Origin: Lelliottia wanjuensis
GTDB lineage: Bacteria > Pseudomonadota > Gammaproteobacteria > Enterobacterales > Enterobacteriaceae
Assembly: GCF_030238365.1 (NCBI RefSeq)
Contig: NZ_JASSOT010000055.1
Coordinates: 124,001-188,000, forward strand
Reading direction: 5' to 3'
DNA length: 64,000 bases
Shown: piece by piece, positions 27,694-36,912 of the stretch
Position numbering within the stretch: position 1 is the first letter of the stretch
Layout of the letters: each line of letters starts with the position of its first letter
Notes under the pieces: model-generated
Told to the model about the DNA's origin: nothing
Databases searched by the model: none
Seen by the model: the letters and a program-made list of their open reading frames with translations, nothing else
Made by a program: the position numbers and the translations under genes

Positions 27694-28209
27694 ATGAGAA
27701 TGAAATTAAGTCCCTGGATATTATGTCTCTGTTTCATCGCGGTTTGTGCAATGGAGGTAATACCTCAGGCTCGCGCGTCAGGGAATAACACGGCCGTTAT
27801 TAACGTCACCGTTACGGTGACTAAAGATTCATGCATTATTAATGAAAACCGGATGATTGACGTCGATTTTGGTAATAATGTGGTGGTGACCGATGTTGCG
27901 GCTGGACTGGTGCATAAAACCATTGACTATACACTGGACTGTGGTGACAGCGATCCAGATAAAACTCTGGTACTCGGAATTTCTGGAGCTGGGGCGGAGT
28001 TTGATGATACGTTACTGGGAGCATCTATTCCTGAGTTGGGGATTGAAATTCAGGCTAATGGCACTAAGCTTCCCCTGAATGAGAAACTGGTGCTTTCTGG
28101 CCCCACGGACAAACCGGAACTGGAAGCCATTCTGCGGCAAGCACCAGGTTCTCACTTGCCAACGGGGGAATTTACCGCTGGGGCTACCATGACGGTGTCG
28201 TATCAATGA
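27694..28209 (+). CDS. Minor fimbrial subunit, PapK/MrpF-like
   Basis: 171 residues. The signal peptide ends PQARA. The mature start SGNNTAVINVTVTVTKDSCI and DCGDSDP give the pilin disulfide, and the end is TAGATMTVSYQ. Its stop overlaps the next gene's start (ATGA at 28206-28209), so the two are coupled. It resembles tip-fibrillum or adaptor subunits, especially the neighbouring gene (IDYTLDCG here and IDYSIKCD there), suggesting an old duplication. Confidence 0.8.
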   Translation: MRMKLSPWILCLCFIAVCAMEVIPQARASGNNTAVINVTVTVTKDSCIINENRMIDVDFGNNVVVTDVAAGLVHKTIDYTLDCGDSDPDKTLVLGISGAGAEFDDTLLGASIPELGIEIQANGTKLPLNEKLVLSGPTDKPELEAILRQAPGSHLPTGEFTAGATMTVSYQ

Positions 28210-28673
28210 AAAAACTCCTTTTGATCGCAATGGTCTTCTCAGCTCCTGGATACGCAGACAATATGGCTTTCCACGGCACCTTGGTTGAACCGCCATGTAC
28301 AATTAACGAAGGAAGAGTCATTGAGGTGGCATTTGGCGATGAGCTGGGGATCTCCAAAATAGACGGCAGCAACTATCGAAAAACAATTGACTACAGCATC
28401 AAGTGCGACAATAGCTATGCCCCCAATAATCTGGCGCTGGTAGTAGATACTTCTCGGCCGACAACGTATGACTCCTCAGCCATTGCTACAGATAAAACCG
28501 GATTGGGTATCCGTATCCTTCTTGACGGGCAAGGCATCGAATTCGGGAGGCGTGTGCCTGTTGATCCGTTTTCTCCGCCACTACTGGAAGCGGTTCCCGT
28601 CCAGGAACCCGGCCTGGTGTTGGAGGAAGGGGCATTTTCAGCCACCATGACGCTGAGAACTGATTATTTGTAA
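28206..28673 (+). CDS. Minor fimbrial subunit, PapF/MrpG-like
   Basis: 155 residues with a short signal peptide (MKKLLLIAMVFSAPGYA). The mature part NMAFHGTLVEPPCTI, YSIKCDNSYAPN and C-terminal TMTLRTDYL show the pilin fold. Residue patterns (INEGRVIEVAFG) match those of the preceding gene (INENRMIDVDFG). It is probably an adaptor between rod and tip. Confidence 0.8.
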   Translation: MKKLLLIAMVFSAPGYADNMAFHGTLVEPPCTINEGRVIEVAFGDELGISKIDGSNYRKTIDYSIKCDNSYAPNNLALVVDTSRPTTYDSSAIATDKTGLGIRILLDGQGIEFGRRVPVDPFSPPLLEAVPVQEPGLVLEEGAFSATMTLRTDYL

Positions 28674-28807
28674 GTTGTTGCTGGGCTGTAATTCCTGATC
28701 TTTTTATTTCATCGTCAAAATGAATACTAGATAAGGGTCATCAGAGCGGCGATAATTTAACCATTCAGAGATCGTCTGTTACCGACTCTAATATTCAGGA
28801 ATATTAC
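28674..28807. other. Spacer between fimbrial subunit genes
   Basis: A 134-bp gap, longer than others in the operon. No clear terminator or promoter was identified, though an internal promoter for the tip genes is possible. Confidence 0.3.
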
Positions 28808-29332
28808 ATGATGAAATATCCTCTCCTGGTACTGTGCCTGATTGGGAGTGCCTTTTCATGCTATGCAGTGTCCGATAATGTGCATTTTTCCGGTGCGTTG
28901 GTTGCTGAACCTTGTACATTGACTGATGAGAATGCCAATATTCATCTTGATTTCGGTACTATTATTGAAAGCTATTTATATGAGTATCAGCGCACCGCCA
29001 GTAAACCATTTACTATCCATTTAACGGATTGTGACCCCACGGTTTATAATTCCGTAGCGTTTACCTTCCAGGGAGCTGAAGATAGCGAAATGCCAGAGCT
29101 ATTAGCGTTGGATCCAACAAGTGTGGCGAAAGGTATTGCGCTGGGTATCACCACATCCGAGGGGACTTTGCTGCCACTCAATAAAGACGGTGGATATTAT
29201 ACTATTTCACCAGGTAATAATGATTACTCATTTGCTGCTTATATTCAGGCGAAACCATCCGCGTTGGTCAATCGTCAGATTGTCGTTGGCGACTTTAGTC
29301 TGACCTCGACATTTGTTTTAAATTATCAGTAG
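28808..29332 (+). CDS. Fimbrial subunit, likely tip-proximal
   Basis: 174 residues. The signal peptide MMKYPLLVLCLIGSAFSCYA precedes VSDNVHFSGALVAEPCTLTD. The second Cys is in HLTDCDPTVYN. The block YNSVAFTFQGAEDSEMPELL and the end FSLTSTFVLNYQ are typical of PapE/FimF-like adaptors. It directly precedes the adhesin gene (4-bp gap), which fits a tip adaptor. Confidence 0.8.
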   Translation: MMKYPLLVLCLIGSAFSCYAVSDNVHFSGALVAEPCTLTDENANIHLDFGTIIESYLYEYQRTASKPFTIHLTDCDPTVYNSVAFTFQGAEDSEMPELLALDPTSVAKGIALGITTSEGTLLPLNKDGGYYTISPGNNDYSFAAYIQAKPSALVNRQIVVGDFSLTSTFVLNYQ

Positions 29333-29336
29333 GTAA

Positions 29337-30129
29337 ATGGGAATGTATAAAATACTCTTTTTGATTATATTTGTCTGCTGGAGTGTTGAGGCATCTCAGC
29401 ACCCTGTTATTACTGATCTAAAATCAACACAGTGTCCGGGTTGTCAGATTTCCCTTACTTATCAGCAAAAACTGGCTGAAATGGGTGGTATGGTTGATCA
29501 GATTGTTGATGGTGGCCATCGGCTGGTTACGATTGGCACGAAACAAATAAACAAGACCAGTAATGGAACGTCTCACGAGTATGCTTACACTACTAATTTA
29601 GGTACAAAGATAGTCGCAAATACTGATGAAACTTATGCAGAAGCAGCTGTGAGATTATATACAGATGTGCCTAGTGCTCAGTTGAATACGGCGACACTCT
29701 TAGATAACCAAACTTCTAGCTGTATTGCGTACGCATTTGTACCTAGCGTTTCAGGCAATGTTCCTTGGGCAGATGTAATTTCTCCTGGTGGATGCATACC
29801 CGTTTCGTCTGGCTATGTATGACTGGTGTGAACTTAATATGTCAACAATATTAATTGACCATGGCACGATGGGAATGGGAGCAACAAATGGAAATAGCAC
29901 CACGCAAAACGTGGGCGTAAGCGGTGTTGCACCAACCACAGTAGCATTCAGCCTAATTCAACCACAAAACCACATCGTTTTTGAACCCTCCGGGCGTGCT
30001 GAAATCAAGGTGGATAATAAACCACCTGTTACCGAGATTGATCTTCCAGAAGGCTCCACATTACTTCCAATACTGTCAACATTGTCAGGTATAAGAGCAG
30101 AAAGTATTAATGCCGGGGCAAGTTATTAA
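29337..30129 (+). pseudogene. MrpH-like tip adhesin, frameshifted by a 4-bp duplication
   Basis: The 5' frame encodes a signal peptide (YKILFLIIFVCWSVEA) and an adhesin domain with QCPGCQISLTY, SSCIAYAFVPS and GGCIPVSSGY, then stops at 29822. The C-terminal pilin domain (YDWCELNMSTILIDHGTM, FEPSGRAEIKVDNKPP) lies in the next frame. At 29814-29821 the tetranucleotide TATG occurs twice in tandem; removing one copy restores SSGYDWCELN, matching the DWCEITTPEITLDHG of the paralogue at 20051. The last strand also seems cut short (ASY and stop, where the paralogue has ASTVLVMALF). As it stands, the adhesin would be secreted without its pilin domain and not assembled. Confidence 0.8.
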
Positions 30130-30162
30130 GTTATGATGCCTTATTAATTTTAGGTTGTTACG

Positions 30163-31797
30163 ATGGTAATTGTTTTATTTGTTAGTATTTTCATTTCATT
30201 GTGTCTTTATATTCCCTCATCTGGTGGTCAGGGTGTTTATTTCCCTTTTAATCTGGTGATGGTGGGTATTTATGGTATCGCTATCATTATGCTGTGGCGA
30301 TCATCAAATAAGAGGCGTGTTGTTAACCCGCAGCCATTTATTAAGTTGGGATATCTATTACTGCTTTTACCCTGGCTAGTGTCAGTTCAACGTAGCCCTG
30401 GTGTGATTATTTTGTTGCTGGCCGGAGTGGCGCTTTGGTTGTTAAGTCGAGTCTCAATACGCGCAGGCAGTAAAAAAAAGATCCTGCAGGCGATATTTGT
30501 GCTGGCTCTGGTAGAGTGTGCGATTGGTCTGATCCAAACCTTCCTGCCCAACCTGGCACTACATTGGTTTGAATATAACTGGCTGCGTAATCAGGGACGG
30601 CCCTTTGGTATTTTTCAGCAGGTTAACCTGTTTGGCAGTTTTCTGGCGACTGGCATGGGGTGTGGATTTTTATTGCTAGTCCAAGAGAAACGTGCTCTCT
30701 TGCGCCGAAGCTATGTATGTGGGCTGTGTTTGATGGCATTTATATTAATGCTGAATCAGTCACGGACTGGGCAGTTGGGGGCCATTCTCATCATAATACT
30801 GCTGGCTTTGCTTTTTACCTTTCAGGAACCGTCTCGAGTGCTGGCAAGTATTAGTCCAATGTTGGTATGTGCACTGGCAGGTGTCTGGGTCGTTCATCAC
30901 ATCACCGTCAATGTTGACGGACAGCTTTACACCCTGGGACGGGACTATTCGGCTTCAACCCACATCAGGATGAATATTCTGAAAGTGACCTGGCAGATGA
31001 TCATGGATAAACCGTGGATGGGTTGGGGGTATGGCGCATTTTCGGCGCAGTTCACGCGTTATATGGCTGCTCATCCTGAGCTAAACCCGGGTCATCTGGG
31101 GGGATGGATCCCCCATCCACATAATGAACTGTTATTTGCCTGGTTTCAGGGGGGAGTAATAGCGTTTTCCGGTGTGGTCCTGCTGGTGCTAGGATGGCTG
31201 AAAAATATGGTCGTGGCCTTGCAAAAGGGAAAGCTTGCTGCGGGTTATTCATTGCTGATCATTCCGTTAGGTGTACATCTGAATCTTGAATATCCTTTTT
31301 ATCAATCCTTTTTCCATTTAGGTGTCTTTGTTTTGCTGCTCCGATTGGGCATGGTGGAATCGGCAGTCAATTGGGAAAGCGTGGAAAGGTACAAAACAGG
31401 TAAGATCGGTTCACTGGTTGCCACTGTGTCAGCTGTTGTATTAGTGGGATATAGTGCTATAGGTCTTTATACCAATGCGCAACTGACACACTATGAGCGA
31501 GTGGGGCTAGCCGATTTCCCGGCAACGTTACCGTGGTATTTTTATACGCAACCGAGGCGTGCTGAGTTTGATTCTATGGTCGCATTACTGGTTGATTACA
31601 ACGTAACACACCAGGAAGCTGATCTCAGCCGTTTTATGGTCTGGTCGGCCCAATGGATAAAACGGAATACCGATACTAATGTGCTGCTCAGTAGGATCAT
31701 GATTATGCGTTACCGAGGCGATATTCGTGGTGCGCAGGAAATGCAGCATCTCTACGACGTGATCAAATCACCTGTGCAGCAGGGGCCGCGTGGGTAA
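30163..31797 (+). CDS. PglL-type O-oligosaccharyltransferase homologue 1
   Basis: 544 residues, polytopic with about 10-12 membrane segments and a C-terminal soluble tail of about 110 residues. It has the features of the PglL/WaaL/Wzy_C superfamily: the PglL_A-like block GRPFGIFQQVNLFGSFLATG at about residue 143, SRTGQLGA at about 197, and the large periplasmic loop ending IPHPHNELLFAW (HPHNE at 317-321). Enzymes of this group move lipid-linked glycans to proteins or lipid A in the periplasm. It starts 34 bp after the adhesin on the same strand, which ties it to the fimbrial operon. WaaL or Wzy activity cannot be excluded, but the QQxN block favours PglL. Confidence 0.75.
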   Translation: MVIVLFVSIFISLCLYIPSSGGQGVYFPFNLVMVGIYGIAIIMLWRSSNKRRVVNPQPFIKLGYLLLLLPWLVSVQRSPGVIILLLAGVALWLLSRVSIRAGSKKKILQAIFVLALVECAIGLIQTFLPNLALHWFEYNWLRNQGRPFGIFQQVNLFGSFLATGMGCGFLLLVQEKRALLRRSYVCGLCLMAFILMLNQSRTGQLGAILIIILLALLFTFQEPSRVLASISPMLVCALAGVWVVHHITVNVDGQLYTLGRDYSASTHIRMNILKVTWQMIMDKPWMGWGYGAFSAQFTRYMAAHPELNPGHLGGWIPHPHNELLFAWFQGGVIAFSGVVLLVLGWLKNMVVALQKGKLAAGYSLLIIPLGVHLNLEYPFYQSFFHLGVFVLLLRLGMVESAVNWESVERYKTGKIGSLVATVSAVVLVGYSAIGLYTNAQLTHYERVGLADFPATLPWYFYTQPRRAEFDSMVALLVDYNVTHQEADLSRFMVWSAQWIKRNTDTNVLLSRIMIMRYRGDIRGAQEMQHLYDVIKSPVQQGPRG

Positions 31798-31920
31798 ATA
31801 ATATGTTATAAATAACCTTTTTTTCTCATGTAAAAAAACAAAAATAGAATAATTTAGTCTCCCAACGTTATTATCAGGCTCGCCTGAATGCGAGATTGAA
31901 AATTGTCTAGAATTTGTTTT

Positions 31921-33639
31921 ATGAAAAAATATGAATTTGTATTTTTCGCCATATCTTTGTGCGTGGTGTTGGTATTTCCATGGCCAACCCTTCCCGGTGA
32001 AGGACTTACCTTAACGGTTAATCTTTTTGTTTGGGTATGGACATCATGTTGTGCTCTTTTCTTATTATTTAAGTTTCGCCGTAGTCAATTAAAATCAAAC
32101 CAAGCCGTTATTTTGCTGCTCGCTGGTGCGCTATTTATGACGCTGCCAGCGTTCTGGACGGATGCAACGTATTTGTACCAGGCATGCTACCGGCTGGCGG
32201 CCTTGTGGGGAATGATCGTTTTTGCCTTCCTGCTTATGCAACGTTCCTTTACGGGAGCAGGAAGAGAGGCTATTTATGGCGTCATTGTTCTGCTTGGCCT
32301 TGTTCAGACGTTACTGGCAGCCTGGCAAATCCTGGGGGCATATTCAGCCGTGATATATCCAGGATATGACTTTGTACTGGCAAATGGTCGCCCATGGGGC
32401 AGTTTTTTACAGGTTAATCTTCTGGCGTCATTTCTTGCTACCGGATTGCTATGTGCGTTCTGGCTGGCTATCAGAGCCAGTAAATATGCGAGTGGGTGGT
32501 GGTTGAGTGCAATCCTGATCGTTGCAGGGTTGACCATCACTGAATCTCGTACCGGAGGGTTGGGAGCCACAATAGGCCTCATTGGCCTTCTGATCAGTTG
32601 CCGCAGCAAACGTGTATGTTTTTTTATCACGCTTGCGGTGCTCTTTGGCGTGCTTGCAGGGAAAGGTGTACTAATGCTGCGCCCCGACCAGTTAAAGGCT
32701 TCTGCTCAGGTTGTCTCGTCGGGCGGAAAGTTATCAACAGTAACCGATCATCGTCCGCTCAATACGGATGAACGGATGGAATGGAACCGCCAGCATTCGG
32801 GAGCAGAGCGTCGGGTAATGATCGCAGGTAGCCTAATCATGATTGCTCAACGTCCCATGCTGGGGTTTGGCCTTGGTAGTTTTGAATCGCAGTTCCCATT
32901 GACCCTGGCGATCCATGGTTTGCGTAACCCCTTTACCGTGACTGTTGCGCATCCTCATAACGAACTGCTCTACGTCTGGAGTGAAGGGGGGATTTTGGCA
33001 TTTGTTGGGCTATTGCTCTGCTTACTTGTGCTTACCAGACCATTTTTCAGCTGGCGAAGTGCGTCGAGTGCTGTCCTGATGCTGCCTTTGTTGATGCATA
33101 TGATGACTGAGTATCCATTCTACCTCTCTGCTGTGCATGCGGTGATGCTGGTCATATTGTTTTGTGCTGCGTTTCAGGGCGACGATAAAGCCTTTCAACC
33201 GCTTCCCCCCGTGGTTGACCGAGGGATCAAAATGGGCATTTTGATTGCAGGTTTAGCAGCAGTAATTTTTATGTCAACCGGCTTGCAATCCGCATTACGA
33301 ATCTTTCAGTTTGAGCATGGGAAGTTTGCCCACCCTGAATTGCTGACTGCGGTCAGTAACCCCTGGGCACAGCCTGACCGATTGCGGTTTGACCGTGCAA
33401 TAAGCGATCTCGTGCAATTCAATGTTCGGCGTGATCCCGCTCTGCTTCAGGACTTCCGGCAACAGGCTGACAAATGGTTAAGCCGTCATAACGATGCAAA
33501 TTTAATTGCGACCATGGTTCAGGTGGGGGTTTTTCTGGATGAGTCAGGAAAAGGGTTCTGGAATCAGCGCGGCTGTATGAGTTTCCCGCAGGATCCGCGC
33601 TTCACCTGTAACTGGAAGGGAGGAATGACAGATGAATAA
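31921..33639 (+). CDS. PglL-type O-oligosaccharyltransferase homologue 2
   Basis: 572 residues from the ATG at 31921 (MKKYEFVFF; the frame is open to a TTG at 31903). It shares the architecture and motifs of the upstream gene: GRPWGSFLQVNLLASFLATG at about residue 155, ESRTGGLGATIG, VAHPHNELLYVWSEGG (HPHNE at 344-348), the LMHMMTEYPFYLS block, and a soluble C-terminal tail including RFDRAISDLVQFNVR. Its Cys-containing end (RGCMSFPQDPRFTCNW) is not found in copy 1. Two diverged transferase genes side by side suggest different acceptors or a division between polymerase-like and transferase functions. The stop overlaps the cupin gene. Confidence 0.75.
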   Translation: MKKYEFVFFAISLCVVLVFPWPTLPGEGLTLTVNLFVWVWTSCCALFLLFKFRRSQLKSNQAVILLLAGALFMTLPAFWTDATYLYQACYRLAALWGMIVFAFLLMQRSFTGAGREAIYGVIVLLGLVQTLLAAWQILGAYSAVIYPGYDFVLANGRPWGSFLQVNLLASFLATGLLCAFWLAIRASKYASGWWLSAILIVAGLTITESRTGGLGATIGLIGLLISCRSKRVCFFITLAVLFGVLAGKGVLMLRPDQLKASAQVVSSGGKLSTVTDHRPLNTDERMEWNRQHSGAERRVMIAGSLIMIAQRPMLGFGLGSFESQFPLTLAIHGLRNPFTVTVAHPHNELLYVWSEGGILAFVGLLLCLLVLTRPFFSWRSASSAVLMLPLLMHMMTEYPFYLSAVHAVMLVILFCAAFQGDDKAFQPLPPVVDRGIKMGILIAGLAAVIFMSTGLQSALRIFQFEHGKFAHPELLTAVSNPWAQPDRLRFDRAISDLVQFNVRRDPALLQDFRQQADKWLSRHNDANLIATMVQVGVFLDESGKGFWNQRGCMSFPQDPRFTCNWKGGMTDE

Positions 33640-33979
33640 CTGCGACACGCTGGCTGTTACAAGGCTTGATGACATGGTTCGAGGTTGGTTTATCGGCGAT
33701 TTTTCACCTGTCGCCTTTCGTACCCAAAGTGTTGAAGTCGCTGTACAGCATTTTTCGGCGGGCAGCCATGAAGCTGCACATTTCCATCGTCAGGCGACTG
33801 AAGTGACGTTGCTTTTACACGGGCGTTGCCGAATGGCAGGGCGTGAGATACAGGTTGGGGAAATCGTCACGCTGCCGCCAGGAACGATATCTGCTTTTGA
33901 AGCGTTGGAAGATTGTATCACCGTTGTGGTGAAGCTTCCTGGTGTACTAGATGACAAATTTGTGGTGGCCGAATGTTAA
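33632..33979 (+). CDS. Small single-domain cupin protein
   Basis: 115 residues with a cupin barrel: motif 1 SAGSHEAAHFHRQATEVTLL (metal-type His and Glu) and motif 2 VGEIVTLPPGTISAFEAL. Overlaps both neighbours by 7-8 bp. Such small cupins in glycan loci are often sugar-modifying or binding proteins associated with nucleotidyltransferases, but no reaction can be assigned. Confidence 0.75.
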   Translation: MNNCDTLAVTRLDDMVRGWFIGDFSPVAFRTQSVEVAVQHFSAGSHEAAHFHRQATEVTLLLHGRCRMAGREIQVGEIVTLPPGTISAFEALEDCITVVVKLPGVLDDKFVVAEC

Positions 33980-34743
33980 ATATCGTGATTCCAATGGCCG
34001 GGGAAGGTAGTCGATTCGCGAACGCGGGTTATGCTGATCCTAAGCCCTTTATTGATGTGGCTGGTGTGCCCATGATCGAATTAGTTATTAGTAATCTACG
34101 CCCTGATTACGATCATCGTTTTATTTTTGTCTGCCAGCAGGAGCATCTGCAACGATACGATTTCCGCTCTTCTTTGACAACGCTGGCACCTGGATGTGAA
34201 GTGATTGGGCTTAGTGGCAAGACCGATGGTGCACTTTGCTCGGTCATGCAGGCGGCGGGTTGGATCGATAATGATTCACCGTTAATTATCGCGAACTCTG
34301 ATCAGTGGGTCGATAGCGATATTAATACCTTTGTTGAATGTCTGACCACAGAGCAGTTGGACGGCCTAGTGATGACCATGAAAGCCAGCGACGCAAAGTG
34401 GTCATATGCTCAGCTGAATAGCGATGGATGGGTGACGCAGGTAGTGGAAAAAGAAGTCATCTCTGATGAAGCAACTGTCGGTATTTATGGGTTTACCAGG
34501 GGAACCGATTTTTGCCGCTTTGCGCGGCGGATGATAGCAAACAATCTGCGTAGCCAGGGTGAATTTTATGTTGCGCCGGTATACACGTTGATGGCTCAGG
34601 CGGGCCTGAATCGAATTCGCGTACAGAATATCGGCGTAGAAGGAAACGGGATGCACGGTCTTGGCACACCCGCTGATCTGCAAACATTCCTGCATCACCC
34701 GGTACTCGAGCGTGCCCTTTCTGTTAAACGAGTGGCTGCATGA
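33973..34743 (+). CDS. Sugar-phosphate nucleotidyltransferase-like protein
   Basis: 256 residues of the NTP_transferase (GT-A-like Rossmann) type. The start MLNIVIPMAGEGSRFANAGY contains the GxGxRF nucleotide-binding signature, followed by DPKPFIDVAGVPMIE. IIANSDQWVDSD resembles the DxD-bearing metal site, and EKEVISDEATVGIYGFTRG fits the sugar-binding loop. It likely makes or modifies an NDP-sugar for the glycan. It overlaps both neighbouring genes. Confidence 0.8.
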   Translation: MLNIVIPMAGEGSRFANAGYADPKPFIDVAGVPMIELVISNLRPDYDHRFIFVCQQEHLQRYDFRSSLTTLAPGCEVIGLSGKTDGALCSVMQAAGWIDNDSPLIIANSDQWVDSDINTFVECLTTEQLDGLVMTMKASDAKWSYAQLNSDGWVTQVVEKEVISDEATVGIYGFTRGTDFCRFARRMIANNLRSQGEFYVAPVYTLMAQAGLNRIRVQNIGVEGNGMHGLGTPADLQTFLHHPVLERALSVKRVAA

Positions 34744-36470
34744 ACGTCATTGCTTATCGTCACAAAAAAAAACTGGGCTGGCCAGTATGCCGTGAAGTGT
34801 ACAGGCCGGAGCTAATGAATGTTGCATCTCCAGAGCGGACAACTGTTTTTACCTTTGCTCGTGCCTCTGTGCCCGTACAGGAACTCAGTGCGTTCGATCG
34901 TGTGCAACAGGATATATCCGGTGATGTGATTTGTTCATTTTGGGAGGTTACACCGCTGGCGGCACATCTGTTGTGGGATATTACTCACCAGATGGTGGTG
35001 GGGGCACGGCTCTATTTACATATGTCGGAAAATGTTGCTGATCTTCTTAACCGGCACTACTACCGTGATGCATTTTATGAAGAGGCATCTACCACAGACA
35101 AGATGCGTGTTTTTGTTAAGTCGAAGTGTTTGCCTGTAGAGCAGGATCGCGGTCTGAATGGCTGGAGTTTTTGCATTCCAACAGGTGGGACAGATCCTTC
35201 GTTTCTGAATCAATGTGTGGGGCGGATTCTTTCGTTCGGGCTTGAGGATGCGGAAGTTATTCTTTGCGGAACGGTACCGGAAGGATTTCTTTACCCGGAG
35301 CAGGTTCGTGTCCTTGCGGAACCGTCGCCAGAAGGGGCGGTCCACATTACCCGCAAAAAGAATCTACTGGTGCAAGCAGCAAGCTACCCTAATCTCTGTA
35401 TTCTGCACGATCGAGTGTTGTTACCTCACGATTTTATGCAGGCTGTCACGCGCTTCGGCGATGATTATCCGTTTACTGGCTTTCAGTCATTCTGGTTTGC
35501 GGATACATGGCGTGCGGTACCAAGGCGATATTCGGATTTTGGTTTTGCATCTTTCTTACCGTTTGCATTGCTTAGGAAAAAACGTCCTGGTCGGGAACAT
35601 CTTGCCGATTTCGGGCGAATGAATCTTGCTGCCCAGCATCCAGAAAGGACCTCATTTGGCAGAGATTACCTCACGGGAAGCTTATACCTTTCTAAGCGCA
35701 TTTTGTGGCAATACCTGCCACAAAATGAGTCGCTTTACTGGAATGAATATGAAGATATAGAGCATGGCATCCGTGCAGGAATGGCAGGGATACCTTCGCG
35801 AATCAATCCATATGCGCTGACTGAATCTCAGGGTTATCGTAGCATCCTTCATCGCTTTGGCATTTTGTCTGGTGCCAATGTGCGTGGAAAAATCGTGGAG
35901 GAGCGAGCACCAATGGAGTGGTGGGGGTTCCCTCGTCGTCCGTCATTCACATTGACCCAACAAGAGGCGAAGCAGAGATTGACGCTTTTTGCACGTCGAT
36001 ATGTCGGTGACGATGCATTGGTTAAACGGATGTGCAGACAATCATTGCGTGGCTATCGACGCTATCAGCTTATTTGCCAATTATTATGGCAAGCGCAAGG
36101 CGATATGGGATCGTTAGTGAAGGACTGGAATCAATGGATCTTGTGTGAAGCGGCTACCGAATCAGAGCAACAGTCTCTTCAGGGGGGGCTGGACACTTTA
36201 CTGACAAACTATGAAAAGAAGCTTTTCTTATTGCGTCACCCAACATTGATTATACAGCTCTATAACAATTTCTTCTCAATGCCATTTCCCGATATTTCTG
36301 GTGGCAATCCACAGCGACGCCGGCAATGCATAGGTGCCCTGATATCCGCAGTCTGGTTGAAGTTTTTTTGTCGACATACTGCATTCAGACTCACTGTTAA
36401 AGAACTATGGCGCATGATTCAAACTCTACCAGAGGAGGTGAACCGTGAAGGTAATAGACGCAAAGCTTGA
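34740..36470 (+). CDS. Glycosyltransferase-like protein (GT2-type centre)
   Basis: 576 residues, soluble. The middle region has GT-A features: GWSFCIPTGGTD at about residue 140, a DxD-like NLCILHDRVLLPHDFM near 220, and YWNEYEDIEHGIRAGMAGIP near 340, the acidic catalytic loop seen in galactosyl/GT2 enzymes. The flanking 130-residue N-terminal and 180-residue C-terminal regions are unfamiliar. It overlaps the nucleotidyltransferase gene by ATGA. A role in building the locus glycan is inferred. Confidence 0.65.
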   Translation: MNVIAYRHKKKLGWPVCREVYRPELMNVASPERTTVFTFARASVPVQELSAFDRVQQDISGDVICSFWEVTPLAAHLLWDITHQMVVGARLYLHMSENVADLLNRHYYRDAFYEEASTTDKMRVFVKSKCLPVEQDRGLNGWSFCIPTGGTDPSFLNQCVGRILSFGLEDAEVILCGTVPEGFLYPEQVRVLAEPSPEGAVHITRKKNLLVQAASYPNLCILHDRVLLPHDFMQAVTRFGDDYPFTGFQSFWFADTWRAVPRRYSDFGFASFLPFALLRKKRPGREHLADFGRMNLAAQHPERTSFGRDYLTGSLYLSKRILWQYLPQNESLYWNEYEDIEHGIRAGMAGIPSRINPYALTESQGYRSILHRFGILSGANVRGKIVEERAPMEWWGFPRRPSFTLTQQEAKQRLTLFARRYVGDDALVKRMCRQSLRGYRRYQLICQLLWQAQGDMGSLVKDWNQWILCEAATESEQQSLQGGLDTLLTNYEKKLFLLRHPTLIIQLYNNFFSMPFPDISGGNPQRRRQCIGALISAVWLKFFCRHTAFRLTVKELWRMIQTLPEEVNREGNRRKA

Positions 36471-36912
36471 TGAGTTGTTCTGCTGGAAAAGCGGAGTACC
36501 TCAGGTTTTGGCCGGTTTACCGCCTGCCAACGAATGTCGGCAGGTATGGTACTCGTTGTGTGGCGATAAGGTTCAGCACTGTCGTCGTTCTGGAAGAAAA
36601 GAGCCGGTTGCTCCGTTAGTCATCATTTTGCAGCAGTCGGCATCTTCGGAATATCCGGCCCGTCACTGGCCTGAGTTACGTGCTCTGATACCTGCAACCG
36701 GTGAGGCCTTTATTGTCCTCTGTGGCTGCATGTTGCTACAGAGACGGGCAGCTTGGTGTAATTTGCTTGAGTTTGTTTCGGAAGGTGAACTTCCCGCTCG
36801 TCGGCTAATACTAATCAGCATTGCTACCATTATCACCAGTAGCAATGGGTGCCTCTGGCGATTAACCCGGTCTATCGTACGACGTTTCAGGAGGCGGTCA
36901 TGGAGGCATTGA
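36445..36912 (+). CDS. Hypothetical protein, possibly frameshifted
   Basis: 155 codons from a GTG with a strong ribosome binding site (GAGGAGG six bases before). Family not recognised. The reading to about residue 125 is plausible (PLVIILQQSASSEYPARHWP), but the end becomes Arg-rich (RSIVRRFRRRSWRH). A neighbouring frame gives a more natural tail (QWVPLAINPVYRTTFQEAV) just before the WavE-like start. A single indel near 36800-36840 may therefore have altered the C-terminus; a TAG in the alternative frame keeps this uncertain. Confidence 0.4.
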   Translation: MKVIDAKLDELFCWKSGVPQVLAGLPPANECRQVWYSLCGDKVQHCRRSGRKEPVAPLVIILQQSASSEYPARHWPELRALIPATGEAFIVLCGCMLLQRRAAWCNLLEFVSEGELPARRLILISIATIITSSNGCLWRLTRSIVRRFRRRSWRH

